DNA of 64,000 nucleotides from Curtobacterium sp. UNCCL20. Its GTDB lineage: Bacteria > Actinomycetota > Actinomycetes > Actinomycetales > Microbacteriaceae. The first letter of the stretch is position 1. Each line of letters begins with the position of its first letter. The stretch covers positions 186,001-250,000 of the forward strand of contig NZ_FNKG01000001.1 in assembly GCF_900101675.1 (NCBI RefSeq). Direction: 5' to 3'. Below, piece after piece: positions 44,137-53,212 of the stretch. The notes below the pieces were generated by a model. The model had not been told where the DNA came from. It searched no databases and worked only from the letters and a program-made list of their open reading frames with translations. The position numbers and the translations under genes were made by a program.

Positions 44137-45510
44137 CTACGCGGCGTCGAGCGCCAGGCGCTCCTGCACCACGGCGGAGAGCTCGTCGGCGATGCGCTGC
44201 GCGTCCTCCTGTGAGGCGGCCTCGACCATCACGCGGACGACGGGCTCGGTGCCCGACGGACGCAGCAGCACCCGCCCGGTGTCACCGAGGTCCGTCGTGG
44301 CCGCGGCGATCGCGTCCTGCACGCCCTGGTCGGCGAGCCCGTGCCGGTCGACACCGCGGACGTTCACGAGCACCTGCGGGAAGACCGTCATGCACGAGGC
44401 GAGCTCGTGCAGCGACCGACCCGTGCGCGCCATCTCGGCGACGAGGTGCAGCCCGGTGAGGATGCCGTCGCCCGTGGTGGCGTACTCGTTGAAGATGATG
44501 TGGCCGGACTGTTCGCCGCCGAGCGAGAAGTCGCCCTCGTTCATCTTCTCGAGGACGTAGCGGTCGCCCACGCCGGCCTCGATCACGGTGATGCCCGCGT
44601 CGGCCATCGCCCGCTTGAGCCCGAGGTTCGACATGACCGTCGCGACGAGGGTGTCGTCCTTCAGGTGGCCGCGCTCCTGCAGCGACAGCGCGAGGATCGC
44701 CATGATCTGGTCGCCGTCGATCGCGTTGCCGGCGGCGTCCACCGCGAGGCACCGGTCGGCGTCGCCGTCGTGCGCGATCCCCACGTCGGCCCCGTGCGCG
44801 AGGACCGCGCGGGCCAGGTTGTCGATGTGGGTCGAGCCGACGCCGTCGTTGATGTTCATGCCGTCCGGCTCGGCACCGATGAGGGTGACCTTCGCGCCGG
44901 CGTTGACGAACACCTCGGGCGAGACCCCGGCTGCGGCGCCGTTCGCGCAGTCGAGCACGACGTGGATGCCGTCGAGCCGGTTCGGCAGCGTGCCGAGCAG
45001 GTGGACGACGTAGCGGTCCTCGGCGTCGGCGAACCGGGTGATCCGGCCGACGTCGACACCGGTGGGCGTCGGGGCGGAGTGGTCGTGCATGGCCGCTTCG
45101 ATGCGGTCCTCGACCTCGTCCGGGAGCTTCCGGCCGCCCGTGGCGAAGAACTTGATCCCGTTGTCGGGTGCGGGGTTGTGCGACGCGGAGATCATCACGC
45201 CGAAGTCGGCGTCGATGTCCGCGACGAGGAAGGCCGCAGCGGGGGTCGGGATGACCCCGGCGTCGAGCACGTCGACGCCGGCGGAGGCGAGCCCGGCCGC
45301 GACCGCGGCACCGAGGAACTCGCCGGAGACGCGCGGATCGCGCGCCAGGACCGCGCGGGGGCGCGGGCGGCCGGACGCCCGGCGGGCGTCGGCGTGGTGT
45401 CCGTGTGTGAGGACGGCCGCGCTCGCCTGGGCAAGACCCAGTGCGAGCGCGGCCGTCAGCTCGCCGTTGGCGAGACCACGAACCCCGTCGGTACCGAACA
45501 GACGCGGCAT
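44137..45510 (-). CDS. glmM: Phosphoglucosamine mutase
   Basis: The 457-residue enzyme converts glucosamine-6-phosphate to glucosamine-1-phosphate. The catalytic phosphoserine is in [17 protein letters not shown], the Mg-binding loop in [14 protein letters not shown], the sugar-binding loop in [10 protein letters not shown], and the phosphate-binding C-terminus in [18 protein letters not shown] 45510 begins [12 protein letters not shown]. It follows rplM-rpsI on the same strand, the usual actinobacterial order. Confidence 0.97.
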   Translation of the reverse strand: MPRLFGTDGVRGLANGELTAALALGLAQASAAVLTHGHHADARRASGRPRPRAVLARDPRVSGEFLGAAVAAGLASAGVDVLDAGVIPTPAAAFLVADIDADFGVMISASHNPAPDNGIKFFATGGRKLPDEVEDRIEAAMHDHSAPTPTGVDVGRITRFADAEDRYVVHLLGTLPNRLDGIHVVLDCANGAAAGVSPEVFVNAGAKVTLIGAEPDGMNINDGVGSTHIDNLARAVLAHGADVGIAHDGDADRCLAVDAAGNAIDGDQIMAILALSLQERGHLKDDTLVATVMSNLGLKRAMADAGITVIEAGVGDRYVLEKMNEGDFSLGGEQSGHIIFNEYATTGDGILTGLHLVAEMARTGRSLHELASCMTVFPQVLVNVRGVDRHGLADQGVQDAIAAATTDLGDTGRVLLRPSGTEPVVRVMVEAASQEDAQRIADELSAVVQERLALDAA

Positions 45511-45532
45511 GGCGATCTTCAGCCGGTGGCGA

Positions 45533-46018
45533 CTAGCGCTTCGAGAACTGCGACGCCTTGCGGGCCTTCTTGAGACCGGCCTTCTTGCGCTCGATGACGC
45601 GAGCGTCACGGGTGAGGAAGCCGGCCTTCTTGAGGGTCGCGCGGTTGTTCTCGCGGTCGATCTCGTTCAGGGTGCGGGCGATGGCGAGGCGGAGCGCCCC
45701 GGCCTGACCCGAGGGGCCGCCACCGGTGATGCGGGCGACGACGTCGTACGAGCCGAGGAGCTCGAGCACCTTGAACGGGTCGTTGATGAGCTGCTGGTGC
45801 AGCTTGTTCGGGAAGTAGTCCTCGAGCGTGCGGCCGTTCACCGTGAACGCACCGGAGCCCGGCACGAGACGGACACGCGCGATGGCCTCCTTGCGGCGCC
45901 CGACGGCACCGCCGGAGACGTTGAGGATCTGACGGGGAGCAGCCTCGGCAGCGGCGGGTGCGCTCTCCGTGGTGAAGCTCTCCGGGGTCTGGTCGAGGGA
46001 GTCAGCGATCTGAGCCAT
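45533..46018 (-). CDS. rpsI: 30S ribosomal protein S9
   Basis: The 161-residue protein has an Ala/Glu-rich N-terminal extension (about 33 residues) typical of actinobacteria, then [19 protein letters not shown] and [20 protein letters not shown]. It ends in the invariant [12 protein letters not shown], whose tail reaches the P-site tRNA. It is co-transcribed with rplM upstream. Confidence 0.98.
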   Translation of the reverse strand: MAQIADSLDQTPESFTTESAPAAAEAAPRQILNVSGGAVGRRKEAIARVRLVPGSGAFTVNGRTLEDYFPNKLHQQLINDPFKVLELLGSYDVVARITGGGPSGQAGALRLAIARTLNEIDRENNRATLKKAGFLTRDARVIERKKAGLKKARKASQFSKR

Positions 46019-46056
46019 GAGTTTTCTCTAGTCCTTGGAAGTCGTCGTGGCCGCTG

Positions 46057-46503
46057 TTACTGCGAGACCTGGTCGAAGGTGTACGTCTTGGGCTGCTGCG
46101 CGGCGTGGGGGTGCTCGGCACCCGCGTACACCTTCAGCTTCTTGAGCTGCTCACGGCCCAGCGTGTTCTTCGGGAGCATGCCGCGGATCGCCTTCTCGAC
46201 GGCGCGGGTGGGGTGCTTCTCGAGCATCTCCGGGTAGGAGGTCGCCGTGAGGCCGCCCGGGTAGCCCGAGTGGCGGTAGTAGACCTTCTTGGCGAGCTTG
46301 GAACCGGTCAGGGCGACCTTGTCCGCGTTCACGATGATGACGTAGTCACCCATGTCCATGTGCTGGGCGAAGGTGGCCTTGTGCTTGCCGCGGAGGAGGG
46401 CGGCGACGTGCGAGGCGAGACGGCCGAGGACGACGTCGGTCGCGTCGATGACGATCCAGTCGTGCTGGACGTCTGCCGGCTTCGGTGAGAACGTGCGAGT
46501 CAC
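46057..46503 (-). CDS. rplM: 50S ribosomal protein L13
   Basis: The 148-residue protein has [27 protein letters not shown] and [25 protein letters not shown], then [14 protein letters not shown] 46503 is the only sensible start, although no classical SD is visible upstream. It heads the rplM-rpsI pair. Confidence 0.97.
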   Translation of the reverse strand: MTRTFSPKPADVQHDWIVIDATDVVLGRLASHVAALLRGKHKATFAQHMDMGDYVIIVNADKVALTGSKLAKKVYYRHSGYPGGLTATSYPEMLEKHPTRAVEKAIRGMLPKNTLGREQLKKLKVYAGAEHPHAAQQPKTYTFDQVSQ

Positions 46504-46684
46504 AGGAGTGCTGCTTTCGTGTCGAGGTGAGGAGTCCGTGAATCCCGCTCCGGTCGGGGTTCCGTGCGGCAGAAGCCGGTGGAACACCCGGGTGGAGGGC
46601 TCATCTGACTGTCTTGCGCGCGGGGCACGCAGACCAAGGTGAGAGCCTACCGGACGCGGGTCACGGTGGTCAAACCAGGACAGC

Positions 46685-46732
46685 GACGGCCTGGAGGCGC
46701 GGTGCCAGCCGGCACCGCGCCTCCAGGCCGTC
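46685..46732 (-). terminator. CTGGAGGC-family hairpin, terminator-like, after the nuclease gene
   Basis: Perfect 22-bp arms (46685-46706 and 46711-46732) enclose the 4-base loop AGCC. This is the tightest hairpin of the CTGGAGGC family in the window. It lies 16 bases past the stop of the secreted nuclease gene on the minus strand. Confidence 0.88.
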
Positions 46733-46747
46733 AGGTCGTCACGCCCG

Positions 46748-49453
46748 TCAGCCGAACAGGCTCCGCAACCAGGCGATCAGCGCCGCGATCGCGGCGAGCG
46801 CGTCCGCGATCGGACCGCCGCCGTGGCCCGGGCCGCCGCCGTGTCCGGGGTCGCTCCCTCCCGGGGCGCCGACGCCGGGCAGGTCGATGCCGACCAGGAT
46901 CGGGTCGTGGTCGCTCGCCCGGTAGACGTCGTCCTTGTAGAGGTCCGTGACGTTGTAGTCGTAGCGGCTGTACTCCAGGCCGACCGACTCGACCGAGTTG
47001 ATGTTCCAGATGTCCACCCCCGTGACGGTCTGCAGTGCGGCCGGGGAGGCGAACACGTGGTCGAGCGAGCCGCTCAGCCCACCGAACACGTACGACCACT
47101 CGGACGCGTCGCGGGTCGGGCCGAGGTCCGTGTAGCCGGCCTGGTCGAGGACGGTGACCGGGTCCTCCTGGCTGTAGGCGTTGAAGTCGCCGAGCATGAA
47201 CACCTTGTCGGTGCCGGCCTGGCGCTGCATGGCGGTCGAGAACGCGACGAGTGCCTTCGACTGCTCCACCCGGGAGTTGTTCGACGCGCCCTGACCGTCG
47301 CCCTGGTCGGCGTCCGCCCCGGTGCCCGAACCCTTCGACTTGAAGTGGTTCGCGATCACCAGGAAGGTGTCCTTCGCCGACGGCTTCGGCGCCTTGCCCT
47401 TGCCCTTGCCCTTGCCCGGCTTCGTCGTCACCGGCGCGAACGCCTGCGCGAGCGGCTGCCGTGCGTTGGCGAACGCCGCGGAGTCGGTCAGGATCGTCGA
47501 GGCGCCGACCGGCTGGACGCGGTCCTTCTTGTAGATGAGCGCGAGGCGGATGACGTCCTCGCTCGCCGGGGTCTTCGCCGGCGACTTCGCGTACGCCCAG
47601 GTGTCCTTGCCGGTGGCCGTGTTGAGCGCGGCGACGAGCGTCGCCACGGCGGCGTCGCGGTCCTGACCGAAGCGAGCCGAGTTCTCGATCTCCTCGAGGG
47701 AGACGACGTCGGCACCGAGGCCGTTGATCGCCTTGACGATCTTCACCTGCTGGCGTGCCAGGTCGTCGGCGTTCGCCGCACCGCGGGCGTCGCAGCCATC
47801 GCGCACCGTGACGGGGTCGCCGTCGCGGTCGGTGTAGTAGGTGCAGCCGGTGAGCTGGTCGCCCGTCGTGGGGAAGTAGTTCAGGACGTTGAAGCCCGCG
47901 AGCCGGATGTCACCGCCGACGTTCTCCGGGGCGGTGGTGCGCACGTTCGAGAACGCCGCGGGCAGGTCCGCCGCCGGGGTCGCGCCGGTGATCGGCGTCG
48001 TCGGCTGGAACTTCCACGCGTCGTTCCGGTAGTCGAGGACGACCGGCTTCGCGAACGTGGCTGCGGCACCGACCGTGACGGGGCCCTGGGTCAGCCAGGA
48101 CACCGGGATCGACTGGTTCGCGGCGCTGAGGAAGTTCGTGCTCGCACCGTCGTCGAGCACGACCTTGCGCGCCGCGTTGTCGGCGGTCACCGCTGCCGCC
48201 TCGGCGCTGCCCGGACGGGCGACCTCGGTGGGCTGCAGCAGCCGCTTCGTGCCCGAGGCCAGGACGACCTCGCCGTACTGGTTCGTCGTGTAGTTGTCGG
48301 CGACGGTGTAGGCACCCTGCGGGGCGACGAGCATGCTCTCCAGCGACTCGCGCTGCGCGTCCGTGCGGGGGAACGTGAGCGTGGCCGGGACGGGCTGCAC
48401 GACACCCGCGGCCGGGAGCTCCGTGAGCCCCGCGGCGGTCGGAACGGTCAGCTCGGTGAGGCCGTTGAACTCGGACACGGTGCCGGTCAGCCGCACGGCG
48501 TCGCCGATCGAGACGCTCCCGGCCGTCGCCGACGAGTAGACGAAGACCGCGTCGGACGCGGTGTGCGTGGCGAGGTCGAGCGCTCCGCCGGTGCCGGCGG
48601 TCTGGATCGTGTAGCCGTTGAAGCCGCCGGTGGCGTAGACCGCGGTGACGACGCCGTCGGTGGTGACGGCCTTGCCCGCGTACGGCGAGGTGTCACCGGT
48701 GCCCTGGAGCTGCGCGATGGTGACCTGCTCGGCCGGCGTGCCCGGGTCCGTCGGGTCCGTCGGGTCCGTCGGGTCGGTCGGGTCGGTCGGGTCTGTCGGC
48801 TGGCCGGTCTCGCCGGCCGCGTTCTCCGGCGTGATCGTCGTCTCGACCGAGAAGTCGGCAGCGTTCGAGTCGGTGTCGGTCGTCCCGGCGCGGGTGAGCC
48901 CGTCGGGCACCGAGTTCGCCGTGCCGGCCTTCGCGACCGCGGTCTCGAACGTGTTCGACGTGCCGTAGCCGAGCGCGTCGACGACCCCGGGCGTCCCGGC
49001 GGCGACCGACCCCGCGGGCAGGGTCAGCGGGGTCGCCTGGTCGGCCAACACGAGCGTGCCCGTCGAGCCGGAGGGGTTCAGACCGGTGACGGCGTCCGCC
49101 TCGGGCAGGGCCTCGCCGTTCGCGCCGTTCGAGCCCATCTGCACCAGGTAGGTGCCGTGCGCGGGCACGGAACCGCTGAGCTTCCCGACCGCGAGCGCAC
49201 CCGTGCTGGTGGCGGCGCGGTACTGCACCGACCAGCCGTCGACACTGACCGCGCTGTCGGTCGGGTTGCCGAGCTCGACGAACTTGTTGGTGAACGGCTG
49301 GTTCGCGCTGCCGCCCTTGAGGTACGCCTCGGCGATGACCAGGCCGGTGCCGGCCGGGTTCGCGGAGGCTGCGGAGACGGAGACGAGCGGCGCTGCGAGG
49401 AGCGCGGCCGCGGCGGTGGCGCACAGCAGAGTGCGCCCGACGGATCTGTGCAT
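46748..49453 (-). CDS. ExeM/NucH-family secreted endonuclease with lamin-tail domain
   Basis: The 901-residue protein has a Sec signal ([21 protein letters not shown]), an N-terminal lamin-tail domain (about 32-160: [23 protein letters not shown]), a DPTDPT linker encoded by a 9-bp tandem repeat, an OB-like nuclease-associated region, and an endonuclease/exonuclease/phosphatase domain from about residue 510. Catalytic blocks are [41 protein letters not shown] and [10 protein letters not shown]. It should degrade extracellular DNA. The short tail [10 protein letters not shown] is hydrophobic but carries no sortase motif. Confidence 0.94.
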   Translation of the reverse strand: MHRSVGRTLLCATAAAALLAAPLVSVSAASANPAGTGLVIAEAYLKGGSANQPFTNKFVELGNPTDSAVSVDGWSVQYRAATSTGALAVGKLSGSVPAHGTYLVQMGSNGANGEALPEADAVTGLNPSGSTGTLVLADQATPLTLPAGSVAAGTPGVVDALGYGTSNTFETAVAKAGTANSVPDGLTRAGTTDTDSNAADFSVETTITPENAAGETGQPTDPTDPTDPTDPTDPTDPGTPAEQVTIAQLQGTGDTSPYAGKAVTTDGVVTAVYATGGFNGYTIQTAGTGGALDLATHTASDAVFVYSSATAGSVSIGDAVRLTGTVSEFNGLTELTVPTAAGLTELPAAGVVQPVPATLTFPRTDAQRESLESMLVAPQGAYTVADNYTTNQYGEVVLASGTKRLLQPTEVARPGSAEAAAVTADNAARKVVLDDGASTNFLSAANQSIPVSWLTQGPVTVGAAATFAKPVVLDYRNDAWKFQPTTPITGATPAADLPAAFSNVRTTAPENVGGDIRLAGFNVLNYFPTTGDQLTGCTYYTDRDGDPVTVRDGCDARGAANADDLARQQVKIVKAINGLGADVVSLEEIENSARFGQDRDAAVATLVAALNTATGKDTWAYAKSPAKTPASEDVIRLALIYKKDRVQPVGASTILTDSAAFANARQPLAQAFAPVTTKPGKGKGKGKAPKPSAKDTFLVIANHFKSKGSGTGADADQGDGQGASNNSRVEQSKALVAFSTAMQRQAGTDKVFMLGDFNAYSQEDPVTVLDQAGYTDLGPTRDASEWSYVFGGLSGSLDHVFASPAALQTVTGVDIWNINSVESVGLEYSRYDYNVTDLYKDDVYRASDHDPILVGIDLPGVGAPGGSDPGHGGGPGHGGGPIADALAAIAALIAWLRSLFG
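48745..48795. repeat. 9-bp tandem repeat encoding the DPT linker
   Basis: About six GGGTCCGTC/GGGTCGGTC units encode (D-P-T)n in the nuclease linker. Because the unit is a multiple of three, length changes would keep the reading frame. Confidence 0.85.
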
Positions 49454-49574
49454 GAGCGCACGCTACCGAGCTGCGGGGCCCCTCAGGTTTCCGGCGGGTG
49501 AACGATCCGTTCCACCCCACATCGGGGGCGCGGGACGCGGCCGGTTCGCCTGCCTGTCGCGTCGCCCGCCCGCG

Positions 49575-50321
49575 TCAGGCGACGACCGGCAGCCACTCCC
49601 CGCCGACGCGGTGCACCGCCGGACCGTGCCCGGGCAGCAGGATCTCCGGCATCGGCAGCGCCCTGGCGGACTCCACCGCCCGCTCCTGGTCGGCGGTGAA
49701 GAACGGCGTGATCATCCGCGGCCGCGGCGCCCACGACGCCGGCTGGGTGTCGTGCCGGGACACCACGGCGTCGCCGGTGACGATGGCGTTCGCCGCGGGC
49801 AGCAGGTACGCGGTGGACCCGTCGGTGTGACCGACCGCCGGGAACGGGGTGATCGCCCGCCCGTCGAAGTCCGCACCGGTGAACGCCCGCGCGGACGGCA
49901 CGGTGGTCGGACGGAGCGCCTCGGACCGGACGGCGCGTGCGAGCCACCGGAGCACCCGGGGTGCTGCGAGCCGCCCACCGATCTCCGCGGGGGTCACCTG
50001 CTGCCGCACGGGTCCGCGCACGTTGTCGAGCTCGTCGGCGTGCGCGAGCACCTCGACCCCGGGGTACCGCGACAGGATGCCGGGGATGCCACCGACGTGG
50101 TCGACGTGGCCGTGGGTGACGTAGACCCGGCGCAGGTCGTCCACGTCGTGCCCGGCGTAGCGGACGGTGTCGAGCACGAGGTCGGTGTCGGCCGGGTAGC
50201 CGGCGTCGATCAGGGCGACCCCGTCCTCCTCGGCCAGGACGACCCAGTTCGACACGGGCCCCTCGACGAAGACCACTCCGGGTGCGACGGACACGATGGA
50301 GCGGGGTTCGCGGGAACTCAT
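49575..50321 (-). CDS. MBL-fold metallo-hydrolase
   Basis: The 248-residue protein has the metallo-beta-lactamase fold with the zinc motif VTHGHVDHVGG, then VGHTDGSTAYL and the final LLPGHGPAVHRV. Its closest relatives are general hydrolases of the glyoxalase-II type. The substrate is not predictable. It has no signal peptide. It overlaps truA by four bases and is transcribed with it. Confidence 0.9.
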   Translation of the reverse strand: MSSREPRSIVSVAPGVVFVEGPVSNWVVLAEEDGVALIDAGYPADTDLVLDTVRYAGHDVDDLRRVYVTHGHVDHVGGIPGILSRYPGVEVLAHADELDNVRGPVRQQVTPAEIGGRLAAPRVLRWLARAVRSEALRPTTVPSARAFTGADFDGRAITPFPAVGHTDGSTAYLLPAANAIVTGDAVVSRHDTQPASWAPRPRMITPFFTADQERAVESARALPMPEILLPGHGPAVHRVGGEWLPVVA

Positions 50322-51223
50322 CCCTCGACGGTAGCGGAGGGTTCTTCTGCCACGCGCCGGGCCCGGGTCTGCGTCGCCCGCGCGGCGAGCTCCTCGTCGG
50401 CCGGGTACCCGACCTCGGTCAGCGTCAGGCCCTTCGCGGGTGCGACCTTGAACTCGCTGGTCCGGGTCTCGGCGACGCGGAGTTCCTCGAGACGGTCGGC
50501 CCCGAACCGGCCCTCACCGACCGCGATGGTCGCCCCGACCATCGCACGCACCATGGAGTGGCAGAAGGCATCGGCCTGGAGGCGCGCCACCAGCACGCCG
50601 TCCGGCTCGCGGTCCCAGCGGAACTCCTGCAGCGTCCGGATCGTGGTGGCGCCCTCGCGCGGCTTGCAGAAGGTCGCGAAGTCGTGCAGCCCCAGCAACC
50701 GCAGCGCACCGCGCTCCATCGCCGCCGGGTCCAGTCGCGTCGGGTGCCAGACGGTGTGCCCGCGCCGACGTGGGTCGCGCGGGGCGTCGGCGTCCGCGAT
50801 CCGGTACGAGTAGCGCCGCCAGAGCGGGGAGAACCGTGCGTCGAAGCCGTCCGGCGCGACCGATGCCCGGGTGACGACGACGTCCCCGTCGGGACCGGCC
50901 AGACCGTTGAGCCGTCGCACCAGGGACTCGAGTGGCGAACGCTTGGTGCCGAGGGCCTCCCACTGCGATGCGGACAGGTCGACGTGGGCGACCTGTCCGG
51001 TGGCGTGGACCCCGGCGTCGGTGCGCCCGGCGACGGTGATGAGCGGCGGTTCGCCCCAGCGGGTGAAGACGGTGCCGAACGCGGTCTCGAGCGCGCCCTG
51101 CACGGTGCGGAGCCCGGGCTGCCGGGCCCACCCGGAGAACGCGGCCCCGTCGTAGGCGATGTCGAGCCGCAGCCGCACCCCGCCGCCGGTCGCACCGCCG
51201 TCGATCCCGCCCGTCTCGTCCAC
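50318..51223 (-). CDS. truA: tRNA pseudouridine synthase A
   Basis: The 301-residue enzyme modifies U38-40 in tRNA anticodon stems. The catalytic Asp is in AGRTDAGVHATGQ, followed by RRYSYRI and the MVRAMVGATIAVGEG block. The length is slightly above the usual 265 because of terminal extensions. A CTGGAGGC-family arm (50573-50588) falls inside the coding sequence at the codons for ARLQADAF. In most relatives truA directly follows rplQ; here about 6.6 kb separate them. Confidence 0.95.
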   Translation of the reverse strand: MDETGGIDGGATGGGVRLRLDIAYDGAAFSGWARQPGLRTVQGALETAFGTVFTRWGEPPLITVAGRTDAGVHATGQVAHVDLSASQWEALGTKRSPLESLVRRLNGLAGPDGDVVVTRASVAPDGFDARFSPLWRRYSYRIADADAPRDPRRRGHTVWHPTRLDPAAMERGALRLLGLHDFATFCKPREGATTIRTLQEFRWDREPDGVLVARLQADAFCHSMVRAMVGATIAVGEGRFGADRLEELRVAETRTSEFKVAPAKGLTLTEVGYPADEELAARATQTRARRVAEEPSATVEG

Positions 51224-51395
51224 GCGACCACCGTACCGGGGCCGGTGCGCGCCTCCAGGCAGTCCTCCACAGCACCGGCCTGACGCGCGCCGTCCACCGG
51301 TGTCAGCGACACGTCAGTGCCGTGTGAGCGCTCGGCGGCAGCATCGTCCTCGACCTCGACGAACCGCGTCGAGTCACACGAAAGGACCTGGGCGC

Positions 51396-52382
51396 ATGAC
51401 CACCACACCGCTCGCGGTCGAGGCGATCGGCCTCGTGAAGACCTTCGGGACGAACCGCGCAGTGGACGGTGTCGACCTCCGCGTGGAGGCCGGCACGGTC
51501 TACGGCGTGCTCGGCCCGAACGGCGCCGGCAAGACCACCACCATCTCGATGCTCGCGACGCTCCTCAAGGCCGACGCCGGCGAGGCCCGCGTCTTCGGGC
51601 ACGACGTCCGGCGCGAGGCGCAGCTCGTCCGCTCCCTGATCGGCGTGACCGGGCAGTACGCGAGCGTCGACGAGACCCTCAGCGCGACCGAGAACCTCGT
51701 GATCTTCGCGCGCCTGCTCGGACTGAGCCGAGCCGAGTCGAAGCGCAAGGCCGTCGAGCTGCTCGAGCGCTTCGGGCTGACCGAGGCCTCGGCGCGTCCG
51801 TTGAAGAACTTCTCCGGCGGCATGCGTCGTCGGCTGGACCTGGCGGCGAGCCTCATCGCGCAGCCGCCGCTGATCTTCCTCGACGAGCCGACCACCGGCC
51901 TCGACCCCCGCACCCGTTCGCAGATGTGGGACACCATCCGCGAACTCGTCGCGACCGGCTCGACCGTGCTCCTGACCACGCAGTACCTCGACGAAGCCGA
52001 CCAGCTCGCCGACCGCATCGCCGTGATCGACCACGGCCGGGTCGTGGCCGAGGGCACGAGTGACGAGCTGAAGGCCTCCATCGGCTCCGCGTCGCTGCAG
52101 CTCCGCCTCACCGACGGCCTCCGCCTCGACGCCGCGCGGGCGATCGTCCGCAACACCCTCGGCGTCGACGCGGTGGCGAGCCCCGAGGGCTCCCGTCTCA
52201 CCGCACCGATGTCCGACCCCGACCGCGTGACCGACCTGCTGGTGTCGTTCCGCGAGGCGGGCATCTCCCTCGCCGAGATGAGCGTGCAGAAGCCGACGCT
52301 CGACGAGGTCTTCCTGACCATCACCGGCGCACGGGCGTCCGCGGACGAGTCCGCCGCCGACCTCGAGGAGAGCATCGCATGA
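51396..52382 (+). CDS. DrrA-type ABC transporter ATP-binding protein
   Basis: The 328-residue ATPase has Walker A GPNGAGKTTTISM, signature NFSGGMRRRLDLA, Walker B PLIFLDEPTTGLDP and the C-terminal extension (GSASLQLRLTDGLRL...KPTLDEVFL) of daunorubicin-resistance-type exporters. It probably energises export of a drug-like or lipid compound with the permease downstream. The SD GAAAGGAC precedes ATG 51396 by 12 bases. It overlaps the permease gene by four bases. Confidence 0.93.
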   Translation: MTTTPLAVEAIGLVKTFGTNRAVDGVDLRVEAGTVYGVLGPNGAGKTTTISMLATLLKADAGEARVFGHDVRREAQLVRSLIGVTGQYASVDETLSATENLVIFARLLGLSRAESKRKAVELLERFGLTEASARPLKNFSGGMRRRLDLAASLIAQPPLIFLDEPTTGLDPRTRSQMWDTIRELVATGSTVLLTTQYLDEADQLADRIAVIDHGRVVAEGTSDELKASIGSASLQLRLTDGLRLDAARAIVRNTLGVDAVASPEGSRLTAPMSDPDRVTDLLVSFREAGISLAEMSVQKPTLDEVFLTITGARASADESAADLEESIA

Positions 52383-53212
52383 CCACCATCACCCCGACCA
52401 CGGGCACCACTGCACCCCGAGTCACGCCGCGTCCGGGCATCGGCGGCTCCGGCCTCGGCGCCACCGTCCGGCAGTCCTTCACGATGGCGTACCGCGGCCT
52501 GGTGAAGGTCCGGCGGACGCCCGAGCAGCTGTTCGACGTCACGCTGATGCCGATCATCTTCACCGTGATGTTCACGTACATCTTCGGTGGCGCGATCGCC
52601 GGCGACATCGGCAGCTACCTGCCGATCATCATCCCGGGCATCCTGGTGCAGACGAACATCACGTCGTCGATCGTCACCGGCGTCCAGCTCCGCGAGGACA
52701 TGGACAAGGGCGTGTTCGACCGGTTCAAGTCGCTGCCCATCGCCCGCATCGCACCGCTCGCCGGCGCACTGCTCGCCGACACCGTCCGCTACGCGATCGC
52801 GACGACGATCACCTTCGCCACCGGCTTCGCGATGGGCCTCCGTCCCGAGGGCGGCTTCGGTTCGGTCGTGCTCGCCGGGCTCCTGGTCGTCGTGGTGGCG
52901 TGGGCGGTCAGCTGGATCTTCGCCTACTTCGGCGTGATCGCGCGCACCGCGTCGAGCGTCTCCGGCATCTCGAACATGGTGCTGTTCCCGCTGACGTTCC
53001 TGTCGAACGCGTTCGTCCCCGCGGACACGCTGCCGGACTGGCTCCGCTGGTTCTCCGAGGTCAACCCGATCTCGCACCTCATCACCGCGGTGCGTGACCT
53101 CATCAACCACGGCGCGGTCACCGGCGACCTGTGGATCAGCCTGCTCGGTGCCGCGGTGATCGTCGCCGTGTTCGCTCCGCTCACCGTCCGGGCGTACATG
53201 CGGAAGGCGTGA
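52379..53212 (+). CDS. DrrB-type ABC-2 transporter permease
   Basis: The 277-residue permease has six helices and the ABC-2 pattern: VRRTPEQLFDVTLMPIIFTVMF, then GVQLREDMDKGVFDRFKSLP and the post-loop FPLTFLSNAFVPADTLPDWL with NPISHLITAVRDL. It forms the exporter with the preceding ATPase. Its 3' end overlaps the 3' end of the convergent regulator gene by 32 bases. Confidence 0.93.
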   Translation: MTTITPTTGTTAPRVTPRPGIGGSGLGATVRQSFTMAYRGLVKVRRTPEQLFDVTLMPIIFTVMFTYIFGGAIAGDIGSYLPIIIPGILVQTNITSSIVTGVQLREDMDKGVFDRFKSLPIARIAPLAGALLADTVRYAIATTITFATGFAMGLRPEGGFGSVVLAGLLVVVVAWAVSWIFAYFGVIARTASSVSGISNMVLFPLTFLSNAFVPADTLPDWLRWFSEVNPISHLITAVRDLINHGAVTGDLWISLLGAAVIVAVFAPLTVRAYMRKA